NCBI RefSeq assembly: GCF_003850565.1
Contig: NZ_CP027706.1
Location: forward strand, 1,488,001 to 1,552,000
Origin: Pseudomonas sessilinigenes
GTDB lineage: Bacteria > Pseudomonadota > Gammaproteobacteria > Pseudomonadales > Pseudomonadaceae
Length of the DNA stretch: 64,000 bases
Direction of reading: 5' to 3'
Both the position numbers and the translations under genes were made by a program. The notes beneath the pieces were generated by a model. The model had not been told where the DNA came from and ran no database searches. It saw nothing but the letters and a program-made list of their open reading frames with translations. Shown here one piece after another: positions 54,857 to 62,514 of the stretch. Numbering within the stretch: position 1 is the first letter of the stretch; each line of letters begins with the position of its first letter.

Positions 54857-55785
54857 GAGCCGATGCCCCAGGCGAACGGATCGCTGTCGTCCAGTAGCAG
54901 GGTGGCTTCGGCGCTGATATGCGCGCTGCCACGCAAGGTCGGGATGATGCGCTCACCGGTAGTTTCATAGGAGGCGCTGAACTGGCTGCCGATGACGCTG
55001 GCCTGGCGCCACGTCTGGCCCGGAGCGAGCTTGCCGTCGGCTGCCAGGCAGGCCAGCTTGGCGCTGGTGCCGGTACCGCAGGGGGAGCGGTCGTAGGCCT
55101 TGCCGGGACACAGTACGAAGTTGCGGCTGTCGGCTTGGGGATCGTCGGCGAACAGCTCGATATGGTCGATCACTGCGCCTTCGGCGCCGGTGATCCCGGT
55201 GGCCTCGAGGGCCTGGCGTACGTTCCAGGTGTACTGGGTCAGGGCTTCGACGTTGTCCAGGGCGATGCGTTGGCCGTGCTCGCTAATGAGGAAGAACCAG
55301 TTGCCACCCCAGGCGATATCACCGTGCACCAGGCCCAGGCCGGGAACCTGCACGCCCACCTGGCGACGATAGCGATAGGCGGGGACGTTGCGCACGCTCA
55401 CCGACAGGTCTTCGTGCAGGGTGGCCTGCACCGCGCCCACCGGTGTTTCGATGTGGTGCACGCCACAGCCGATGCGCCCCAGGTGGTACAGCGAGCGGAC
55501 CAGGCCGATGGTGCCGTGGCCGCACATGCCCAGGTAGCCGCTGTTGTTGAAGAAGATCACTCCGGCACAGGCGTCGGCCGCCTGCGGCTCGCAGAGCAGG
55601 GCTCCCACCAGTACGTCGCTGCCGCGGGGTTCGAGAACGCAGGCGCGGCGCCATTGATCATGCCGATCGCGCAGGATATCCAGGCGCTCGGCCATGGAAC
55701 CCCGGCCCAGGTCGGGGAAACCATCGATGACCAGGCGAGTGGGTTCGCCGCCGGTATGGGAGTCGATCACGGATATTTTTTTCAT
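54853..55785 (-). CDS. lhpA: 4-hydroxyproline 2-epimerase (proline racemase family)
   Basis: A 310-residue member of the proline racemase superfamily. Both catalytic Cys are present: C88 in '[11 protein letters not shown]' and C236 in '[13 protein letters not shown]'. This means epimerase rather than dehydratase (which has Thr in one position). It converts trans-4-hydroxy-L-proline to cis-4-hydroxy-D-proline in the cytosol. It is the first gene of the operon, with the three dehydrogenase subunits and the AraC regulator following. The deaminase and semialdehyde dehydrogenase needed to finish the pathway are not next to it. Confidence 0.92.
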   Translation of the reverse strand: MKKISVIDSHTGGEPTRLVIDGFPDLGRGSMAERLDILRDRHDQWRRACVLEPRGSDVLVGALLCEPQAADACAGVIFFNNSGYLGMCGHGTIGLVRSLYHLGRIGCGVHHIETPVGAVQATLHEDLSVSVRNVPAYRYRRQVGVQVPGLGLVHGDIAWGGNWFFLISEHGQRIALDNVEALTQYTWNVRQALEATGITGAEGAVIDHIELFADDPQADSRNFVLCPGKAYDRSPCGTGTSAKLACLAADGKLAPGQTWRQASVIGSQFSASYETTGERIIPTLRGSAHISAEATLLLDDSDPFAWGIGS

Positions 55786-55862
55786 GGCAGCACCTGATGG
55801 AAAAGAGCTACAGAGTGAGCGAGACAGGGGCTTGGTGCTTGTGGGTTTTCGCTGGCTTTGAT

Positions 55863-56004
55863 GACGAAATCAGCATAGTCGAAAGGTTGGGCGCCTCTCG
55901 TGAGGTACGCGGGATGAGGCAGCTATTTGCTTGGCGCCTAGCGAAATAGAGAACGCTTGCTCCTCCGCGCGGGGCTTGAAAGTGTGCTGATTTCGTCTAT
56001 TTCG
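55863..56004. repeat. Nested inverted repeats in a 588-base gene-free stretch
   Basis: GACGAAATCAGCA (55863-55875) recurs as an exact inverted copy at 55985-55997. CGAAATAGA (55942-55950) recurs inverted at 55996-56004. The stretch from 55786 to 56373 otherwise holds only one small candidate frame. It contains the promoters of lhpA (minus) and the permease (plus). The repeats could be regulatory or the remains of a small non-coding element. Confidence 0.45.
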
Positions 56005-56102
56005 AGGAGGAAAAACCTCAAGCTGCAACGAGGAGAAAAGGCGACTCTGGTTTTTGTTTCCGGCCTTGATCGGCTGGGACGACTCCATATAAGGACAAGA
56101 CC

Positions 56103-56252
56103 ATGAGCCGTACAGCCATCCGCCGGAGCGGTGCATCGCCCTCCGAGCCCCCTCAGTTCGACACCGGTTGCCCCCATCACCTGTCAGCTTTGCGCAAGGT
56201 ATTGCGTTGCCAGCTGGAGGCCGCGCCCGGCCGGGCGGATTCACTGTCCTGA
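56103..56252 (+). CDS. Possible small open reading frame (49 residues)
   Basis: A 49-codon frame with an AAGGA about 10 bases before its ATG. The product is basic, with Cys in 'DTGCPHHLS' and 'VLRCQLEAA', and matches nothing I know. It lies in the long gap ahead of the amino-acid permease. Support is only the ribosome-binding site and start, so it may be spurious. Confidence 0.25.
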   Translation: MSRTAIRRSGASPSEPPQFDTGCPHHLSALRKVLRCQLEAAPGRADSLS

Positions 56253-56373
56253 GGCGCTACCGCGCTTGTGAAGCCACTACGCACAGCTGGGTACAGCACT
56301 GCCGCTGCCGGATGAACCGGCCGGCGCAACGTTCGATCTGCCTATTCCAATAACCTCAAAAAGGCGCGCCTCC

Positions 56374-57945
56374 ATGTCAGGCAAAGGTAAATTCAAGAAA
56401 CAACTCTCTCTGGTGGACCTGACCTTCATCGGGTTGGGTGCGATCTTCGGTTCCGGCTGGCTGTTTGCCGCCAGCCATGTCTCGGCGATTGCCGGACCGG
56501 CAGGGATCTTTTCCTGGCTGCTGGGCGGTTTTGCCGTGCTGTTGCTGGGCATCGTCTACTGCGAGCTGGGGGCCGCCTTGCCGCGCGCTGGTGGCGTGGT
56601 GCGCTATCCGGTGTTCTCCCATGGCCCGCTGCTGGGGTACTTGATGGGGTTTATCACCTTGATCGCCTTTTCCAGCCTGGTGGCGATCGAGGTAGTGGCG
56701 GCCCGGCAATACGCAGCGGCCTGGTTTCCCAGCTTGACCCATGAAGGCAGCAGCGACCCGACGATCATAGGCTGGTTGGTACAGTTCGCGTTGCTGTGCC
56801 TGTTCTTCTGGCTCAACTACTACAGCGTCAAGACCTTCGCCAAATCCAACAACTTCATCAGCCTGTTCAAGTTCGTGGTGCCGTTGCTGGTGATCGGCGT
56901 CCTGTTCACCTTCTTCAAGCCCGACAACTTCCATGTCCAGGGTTTCGCCCCATTCGGCCTGTCGGGGATCGAGATGGCGGTCTCGGCGGGCGGCATCATC
57001 TTTGCCTACCTGGGGCTGACCCCGATCATCTCCGTGGCCAGCGAGGTACGTAACCCCCAGCGGACGATTCCCATTGCGCTGATCCTCTCGGTGCTGCTCT
57101 CGACCTTGATCTACGGCTTGCTGCAACTGGCATTCCTGGGCAGCATCCCCACGGAAATGCTGGCCAATGGCTGGAGCGGTATCAGCAAGGAGTTCTCGCT
57201 GCCGTACCGTGATATCGCCCTGACCCTCGGGGTGGGCTGGCTGGCCTACCTGGTGGTGGCCGACGCGGTGATCTCCCCCAGCGGTTGCGGCAATATCTAC
57301 ATGAACGCCACGCCGCGAGTGGTCTACGGCTGGGCCCGGACCGGCACCTTCTTCAAGATATTCACCCGTATCGACGAGCAGTCGGGTATCCCACGTCCGG
57401 CGCTGTGGCTGACCTTCGGCCTGTCGGTATTCTGGACATTGCCGTTCCCGTCCTGGGAAGCCCTGATCAATGTGGTCTCGGCCGCGTTGGTATTGAGCTA
57501 TGCCGTCGCGCCAGTGAGCGTCGCCGCCTTGCGCAAGAGCGCCCCTGATCTGGCGCGACCGTTTCGGGTCAGGGCGTTCGCCGTGCTGGGGCCGTTGTCG
57601 TTCGTGATCGCTGCGCTGATCGTCTATTGGTCAGGTTGGAGCACCGTGTCCTGGCTGCTGGGGCTGCAGATCCTGATGTTCGTGATTTACCTGCTGTGCA
57701 AGCGCCTGGTACCCACCGATCACCTGAGCCTGGGTGAGCAGGTACGTTCGTCGTCGTGGCTGATCGCTTTCTACGCGCTGACCATCGTCATTTCCTACCT
57801 GGGCAGCTTTGGCGGGATCGGCGTCCTGGCGCATCCGTTCGATACCTTGACCGTCACCCTGATGGCACTGTGTATCTACTACTGGGGAGCCAATACCGGC
57901 GTTCCCAGTGCCAAGCTGGCGCTGGATGGCGACGAAGAAGAGTGA
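56374..57945 (+). CDS. APC-family amino-acid permease
   Basis: A 523-residue inner-membrane transporter with about 12-14 hydrophobic segments. It opens with 'LVDLTFIGLGAIFGSGWLFAASHVSAIAGPAGIFSWLLGG', the amino acid/polyamine/organocation family signature, and has 'IFAYLGLTPIISVASEVRNPQRTIPIALI' further on. It is divergent from the hydroxyproline operon and could import hydroxyproline or proline, but this rests on position only. The C-terminus is acidic. Confidence 0.9.
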   Translation: MSGKGKFKKQLSLVDLTFIGLGAIFGSGWLFAASHVSAIAGPAGIFSWLLGGFAVLLLGIVYCELGAALPRAGGVVRYPVFSHGPLLGYLMGFITLIAFSSLVAIEVVAARQYAAAWFPSLTHEGSSDPTIIGWLVQFALLCLFFWLNYYSVKTFAKSNNFISLFKFVVPLLVIGVLFTFFKPDNFHVQGFAPFGLSGIEMAVSAGGIIFAYLGLTPIISVASEVRNPQRTIPIALILSVLLSTLIYGLLQLAFLGSIPTEMLANGWSGISKEFSLPYRDIALTLGVGWLAYLVVADAVISPSGCGNIYMNATPRVVYGWARTGTFFKIFTRIDEQSGIPRPALWLTFGLSVFWTLPFPSWEALINVVSAALVLSYAVAPVSVAALRKSAPDLARPFRVRAFAVLGPLSFVIAALIVYWSGWSTVSWLLGLQILMFVIYLLCKRLVPTDHLSLGEQVRSSSWLIAFYALTIVISYLGSFGGIGVLAHPFDTLTVTLMALCIYYWGANTGVPSAKLALDGDEEE

Positions 57946-58036
57946 GCGCCGTCTCTTTCAATCGATGACGGCTTGCGGTCTTGAGCACAGAGGACCTGCT
58001 CAAGGCGGCTGGTCGGAATCCCTGGACCCATAGCTG

Positions 58037-58073
58037 ACCAGCCGGCCCCACGAAGATCGTGGGGCCGGCTGGT
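58037..58073. terminator. Perfect 17-base bidirectional terminator hairpin
   Basis: Bases 58037-58053 and 58057-58073 are exact inverted complements with a 3-base loop, between the convergent permease and TonB receptor genes. No T-tract follows, but the stem is very stable. Confidence 0.75.
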
Positions 58074-58083
58074 ATCCGGGGTA

Positions 58084-60243
58084 TCAGAAGCGCACGTTGG
58101 CTGCCAGTTCGGCTGAACGGCCAGGGGCGACGATGGCGAACATGCCGACGTGGGAGGCGTCGTAGTAGGTCTCGTCGGTGAGGTTCAGCAGGTTGAGCTG
58201 CAGGTCGAGGTTCTTGTTCACCCGGTAGGCCAGCATGGCGTCGTAGCGCCAGTAGGAATCCAGGCTCCGGGTATTGGCATCGTCGGTGTAGCGCTTGTCT
58301 ACATAGTTGGCGCCGGCACCGGCCTTCCAGCGTTCGGCGAAGCTGTAGGTGGTCCACACCGAGCCGCTGTTGGGAGCGATGAACTTGGCGCGGTTGCCGT
58401 CGAAGTTGGTGTTCTTGCCTGAGGCGTACTTGACCGTCTTGGCGTCCAGGTAGGTGTAGCCTGCCATCACTTCCCACTGGTCCGTGAGATGGCCAGTGGC
58501 TCCCACTTCAAAACCCTTGACCTCGACGTTGCCGTCCAGGGTCACCTCATTGCTGAGCGGGTCGTAGGTCCGCGCATTGGACTTTTCGGTCTTGAACACC
58601 GCGGCCGTCAGGGCCAGGCGTTCATCGAGCAGGTCCCACTTGGTACCCAGTTCGATGCTGCGGCTCTTTTCCGGATCCAGGTTGCTCAAGCGGCCGCCGG
58701 CCGCGCCGTCGGCCCCGCCGGATTGCCCGGCTGTTTCCCCAGATGGGTTGAACGAGGTGCCGTAGGACAGATAGAGGCTGGCGTAGGGCAGGGGCTTGAA
58801 AACGAGGCCGGCCTGGTAGGTCCAGATATTGCTGCGGTTGCTCTGGGCAGCGTCCCGGACGTGGTAGTTGTCGAAGCGCGTTCCCAGGTTCAGGTCCCAC
58901 TGCTCGTGCAGGGCCAGGGTGTCCATCACATACAGGGCGCGGTTGTTGTGCCGGGTGACGTCGTGACTGCCATTACCTCGTGCTACCGGGGCATGGGCAT
59001 CACGTGGGTTGGGGGCGTGCAGGCTGCCTGGATCGGAACCACGGGGGGCGTAGCGGTTCTTCACATCGATCCGTTCACGGGAGAACTCCAGGCCGGCGCT
59101 GTAGCTGTGGCCGATGGGACCGGTGTCGAAGGTACCGAAGATGTCGGTCTGGTTGATCAGCGAGGTGTTGACCACGTTGCGTCCACGTGCGGGGCCACGC
59201 ATCACCACGCCGGCCAGCTCATTGTCGATGGAGCCGAAGGTCGGCCGACTCATGATGTAGTCCTGCATGCTGCGCCCCTGGCGGGTGGTATTGCGCAGGG
59301 TCAGGTGTTCATTGACGTCATGTTCCAGCTGCAGGGTGGCGATGTCGGAGGAGGTCTTGCGGAAGTCGCGCTTGGCAAAACCGTAGAAGTTATCCCTGTC
59401 GACCTTGGCCGGCTTGCCAGTGATGGCCGACACCGGATGCCCCTGGTCGGGAATGTCGTCGCTCTGCATGTGGTAGTAGCTCAGCGTACCGCGGGTATCG
59501 GTGTTCAGGCCGAAGGAGACGCTCGGGGCCAGGCCCCAGCGGGTGACTTCGACATCGTCGCGCCCGGGCGTGTCGGCTTCGTGCTTCATCGCGTTCAGGC
59601 GCAGGGCCATGTTCTGTTCGGGCAGGTACTGGTTGACGTCGAGGGTGCTACGGCGAAGTTGATCGGTCCCCAGGGTCAGGCTGCCGGAGGCGAAGGATTC
59701 CTGCTTCGGGGCCTTGCTGATCAGGTTGATGCTGCCACCCGTGGAGCCGCGGCCGGAATAGGCTGAGCCTGGTCCCTTGACGACCTCGATCTGTTCGACG
59801 TTGAAGGCTTCGTGGGTCATGCGCCCTACATCGCGAATACCATCGATCATGATGTCGGTGCTGGCTTCGAAACCGCGAATGAACGGGCGATCGCCCAATG
59901 GTGTGCCACCTTCGCCAGCGCCGAAGGTGATGCCAGGAGTGGTGCGCAGGGCGTCTGCCAGGGTCGATACCGCACGCTCCTGCATCAGGGATTCGGTGAT
60001 GATGGTGACCGACTTCGGGGTTTCTCTCAGCGGGGCTGTGAATTTCACCGAGTCGGAGGCCTCACGCTTGTAACCGGGCTGGTGCTGCCCCTTGACCTGG
60101 GTGGTGCCGAGGGTGACGGCAGCGCTGCCGGATGGCGCTTCGGGGTGTTCCGAGGTAGCACCCAGGCTGGCTTCACTGAGGGCCAGCAAGCCAAGGGATG
60201 TGGGCCACAACTTCCAAGAATGTGGACGGGTAGTGCTGGACAT
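58084..60243 (-). CDS. TonB-dependent siderophore receptor, Fiu/PiuA-like
   Basis: A 719-residue catecholate-type receptor with a signal peptide (about 1-29). The plug (about 55-190) has 'VSTLADALRTTPGITFGAGEGGTPLGDRPFIRGFEASTDIMIDGIRD' and 'NVEQIEVVKGPGSAYSGRGSTGGSINLISKAPK', typical of the Fiu/PiuA group. The barrel ends 'GRSAELAANVRF'. It lacks an STN domain. A Fur-box-like site lies just upstream. A piuC-type hydroxylase gene, often adjacent, is missing. Related receptors take up catechol-linked antibiotics, which may matter for drug response. Confidence 0.92.
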   Translation of the reverse strand: MSSTTRPHSWKLWPTSLGLLALSEASLGATSEHPEAPSGSAAVTLGTTQVKGQHQPGYKREASDSVKFTAPLRETPKSVTIITESLMQERAVSTLADALRTTPGITFGAGEGGTPLGDRPFIRGFEASTDIMIDGIRDVGRMTHEAFNVEQIEVVKGPGSAYSGRGSTGGSINLISKAPKQESFASGSLTLGTDQLRRSTLDVNQYLPEQNMALRLNAMKHEADTPGRDDVEVTRWGLAPSVSFGLNTDTRGTLSYYHMQSDDIPDQGHPVSAITGKPAKVDRDNFYGFAKRDFRKTSSDIATLQLEHDVNEHLTLRNTTRQGRSMQDYIMSRPTFGSIDNELAGVVMRGPARGRNVVNTSLINQTDIFGTFDTGPIGHSYSAGLEFSRERIDVKNRYAPRGSDPGSLHAPNPRDAHAPVARGNGSHDVTRHNNRALYVMDTLALHEQWDLNLGTRFDNYHVRDAAQSNRSNIWTYQAGLVFKPLPYASLYLSYGTSFNPSGETAGQSGGADGAAGGRLSNLDPEKSRSIELGTKWDLLDERLALTAAVFKTEKSNARTYDPLSNEVTLDGNVEVKGFEVGATGHLTDQWEVMAGYTYLDAKTVKYASGKNTNFDGNRAKFIAPNSGSVWTTYSFAERWKAGAGANYVDKRYTDDANTRSLDSYWRYDAMLAYRVNKNLDLQLNLLNLTDETYYDASHVGMFAIVAPGRSAELAANVRF

Positions 60244-60267
60244 TGAGATATGACCTCCGGTTTATTT

Positions 60268-60286
60268 GGAAGTAATTCTCATATGC
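60268..60286 (-). promoter_or_regulatory. Candidate Fur box upstream of the Fiu-like receptor
   Basis: Nineteen bases at 60268-60286 match the Fur consensus at about 11 positions by eye. They sit 25 bases upstream of the receptor start in an AT-rich stretch. Iron repression of this receptor is expected. Confidence 0.5.
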
Positions 60287-60474
60287 GAATTTGTGTCATT
60301 CAATCGGATCTATCCGAACAATCATGTCTAAAAATGTATTCGGATCGATAGGCTGGTCGTCAGCCAAACTTGGGGTTGTTGGCTGCGCATCCGGGATTCT
60401 GAGGTTGTTGCGGGCGATGTTCTTTTGCCCCAGATTACGCCTTCGTCGATACCGTCCGAACAAGGAGACCTGCC

Positions 60475-61026
60475 ATGGACTTGCACTTCGAAACCGCCAA
60501 CCTGTTGCTGCGACCGCGCACCTTCGAGCATTTCGAGGCCTGCCTTCGCATGGACCAGGACCCGCAAGTCACGCGTTTCATACCCGGTGAGTGGGACGGC
60601 GGGCAGTGGCACCGGGGTTTCCTGCAGGCGCGGATTTCCCAGGACTTTGGTGAGCGGTGCGGTTATTGGGCGATCTTCGCCAGGCAGGCGCCTGACGAGT
60701 TGCTGGGCTGGGTCTCGTTCATCCCCTTCGATGCCGTAGGGCCCGAGTTGGAGATGGGCTGGCGCCTGGTGCAACGAGCCTGGGGGCGGGGCTTCGCTTC
60801 CGAGGCGGCCCGACGGATCGTCGAGCACGCGTTCGCCGATCCGCAGGTCGAGCGGCTGGTGGCCGATGCACATGTGGACAACCTTGCCTCGTTGGCAGTG
60901 GCCCGCAAGATTGGCTTTCGGGTTTCCCACGACGCTGACTTCGAAGGCCTGCCCAGCCGTTTCTTCGAGATGACCCGCGAGGATTTTCTTCGGCAGCAGG
61001 CCAGCGCTGGATTGTCGCGTGCCTGA
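60475..61026 (+). CDS. GNAT-family N-acetyltransferase (RimJ/RimL type)
   Basis: A 183-residue acetyltransferase. It opens with 'LHFETANLLLRPRTFEHFEACLRMDQDPQVTRFIPGEW', has the acetyl-CoA loop 'MGWRLVQRAWGRGFASEAARRIVEHAFADPQVERLVADAHVDNLASLAVARKIGF', and a C-terminal helix. RimJ-type enzymes acetylate protein N-termini, antibiotics or amino acids. It is monocistronic. The acceptor is unknown. Confidence 0.9.
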   Translation: MDLHFETANLLLRPRTFEHFEACLRMDQDPQVTRFIPGEWDGGQWHRGFLQARISQDFGERCGYWAIFARQAPDELLGWVSFIPFDAVGPELEMGWRLVQRAWGRGFASEAARRIVEHAFADPQVERLVADAHVDNLASLAVARKIGFRVSHDADFEGLPSRFFEMTREDFLRQQASAGLSRA

Positions 61027-61080
61027 GACTGGCAGGCGTGGCGCCATTGCTTGGCGCCACGTGATGTTGAACGCTTGGGA

Positions 61081-61455
61081 TCAGAGGTGGCGGCCGACCC
61101 ACCACAGCACCAGGAACGCGATGCAGGCGACCAAGGCCGAGAGTTGGAACAGATTGATCGACCACTTCAGGCCCAGGGGGAAGTTTCGATAGTCCCGCGC
61201 GTTCAAGCCGCCGTTACGCAGGAACAAGTGGGGCATGGCGAACATGGCGCCGATGCACAGCAGCATGAAGAAGCGGCTAAGTGGGTCCTTGCCCAGCAGG
61301 GGCAGGCGAATGGCGATGGCCCGGCAGCGGGATAGATGCCCGACCATGTCGTCGAGCCTGAAGTAACCCAGGTAGACCTGGATCGCCAGGGACACCAGTG
61401 CGGACATGACCACCAGTACCCAACCTGCGGTGTAGATATCTTCGGCGTTGCACAT
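61081..61455 (-). CDS. Small integral membrane protein
   Basis: A 124-residue protein with three transmembrane segments (about residues 10-32, 60-80 and 97-118). No family is recognised. The loop between the first two contains several Arg ('LSRCRAIAIRLPLLGK'), suggesting it is cytoplasmic. It is monocistronic on the minus strand. Confidence 0.65.
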   Translation of the reverse strand: MCNAEDIYTAGWVLVVMSALVSLAIQVYLGYFRLDDMVGHLSRCRAIAIRLPLLGKDPLSRFFMLLCIGAMFAMPHLFLRNGGLNARDYRNFPLGLKWSINLFQLSALVACIAFLVLWWVGRHL

Positions 61456-61620
61456 AGCTCTTCAATGACCTCCTCGAACCTTGCGACCAGGCGCTTGGTG
61501 TATTGCTCCTCCGATTGACCCTGCATGCAGGGCAGCCGGCCACCATACCATTCCCAACGACATCAGGGCGCAGGTTCGCCCGCAGATGATGGCTGGCTGG
61601 GCAGGGCGCAAGGCAGAGAG

Positions 61621-61908
61621 TCAGAGTTTGGCGCACCGCGCCACATCGGCCTGGGTGGTGACCTGGGTGTCGATGCCAAGGCGATATTTGCAGTAGTCGA
61701 TGATCATCTGCCGTTCTTCGGCGGTGAGCTTCTCCACGCGCCGGTAATCGCCGTCGTTGGCGTGGATATTGAAGAACTCCAGTTGCAGGCTCGGCGAATG
61801 CTTGAGGAACCAGCGGGTGTGGGTTTCAGCTTCTTCCAATTCGGTGTAGTAGCCGATATTGAGCTCGACCAGCAGGCCGATAACCAACAGGAGGATGAGT
61901 TTTTTCAC
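61621..61908 (-). CDS. Small exported protein
   Basis: A 95-residue protein starting at GTG 61908 with AAGGAG upstream. The N-terminus 'KKLILLLVIGLLVELNIGYYTELEEAETHTRWFL' is a signal peptide or anchor, and the mature part has two Cys ('IDYCKYRLGI', 'VARCAKL') that could pair. No family is recognised. Confidence 0.6.
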   Translation of the reverse strand: MKKLILLLVIGLLVELNIGYYTELEEAETHTRWFLKHSPSLQLEFFNIHANDGDYRRVEKLTAEERQMIIDYCKYRLGIDTQVTTQADVARCAKL

Positions 61909-61999
61909 GTGCGGCTCCTTCCATGGATGAGGCGCCAACGGCACCGGGGGGCGCATGGTTCCGGGATTGGAGGCGCTTGGCAAGTACCTGTTAAGAGGT

Positions 62000-62195
62000 A
62001 TGGCTGTCATGAATTGTGACGTTTGCCCGGGACAGGTTCAGCCAACAGACAGGAGCGGGCTGTTACAACGTTCACGCACTCGGCAGGAGCCGGGTGGACA
62101 AGGGGGCAGTGAGGTCGGGGCTACGGCCCCGACCTTCCCATGCAGCAACAGCAGTACGCAATAACAGAGAAAGCGATCTTGGGATCGCTTTTTTT
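62000..62195 (+). ncRNA. Candidate small RNA ending in a rho-independent terminator
   Basis: The stretch from 61909 to 62514 has no convincing gene, yet contains a canonical terminator (stem 62171-62178 with 62183-62190, 7 T's to 62195). A second, stable hairpin lies upstream (62112-62121 with 62126-62135). GGA triplets occur in several places, as in Rsm-type RNAs. The terminator points to a plus-strand transcript starting around 62000, which would be about 190 bases. The 5' end is a guess. Confidence 0.35.
62171..62195 (+). terminator. Rho-independent terminator
   Basis: Perfect 8-base stem AAGCGATC/GATCGCTT with a 4-base loop, followed directly by a run of seven T. It is the clearest intrinsic terminator in the window, and there is no protein gene on the plus strand immediately upstream of it. 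Confidence 0.85.
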
Positions 62196-62514
62196 GTGCC
62201 CGCAAATGGCCGGTCAATGAGTTTGGTCCTGTTGCCGGGCTCCGGCTTTGCGGAGCATGAACCCCCGGCATATCTGCTACCTGTGCTAACGGAAGGCTCT
62301 GGCCCGGCCATTACCTCGGTGGGGAACACTCTCTCCAGATTACCGTTCGTCCGACGGATGGAATTGGCAAGTATCAGTCACTGCGGCATGCTGTCAGAGG
62401 ATGTCGTAGTGCCACTACTTTGGCGGTATGGACATTTCATAGCTGCTGTTGGGCTCCCCTTCGATGGTGAAATAGGTGTTCTGATGATTGTGTTGATCCT
62501 GTCCGAGTCGCGGC

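Noticed and set aside
56103..56252. Confident small protein gene
   Set aside because: It has a good ribosome-binding site but no conserved feature, so it is listed only at low confidence.
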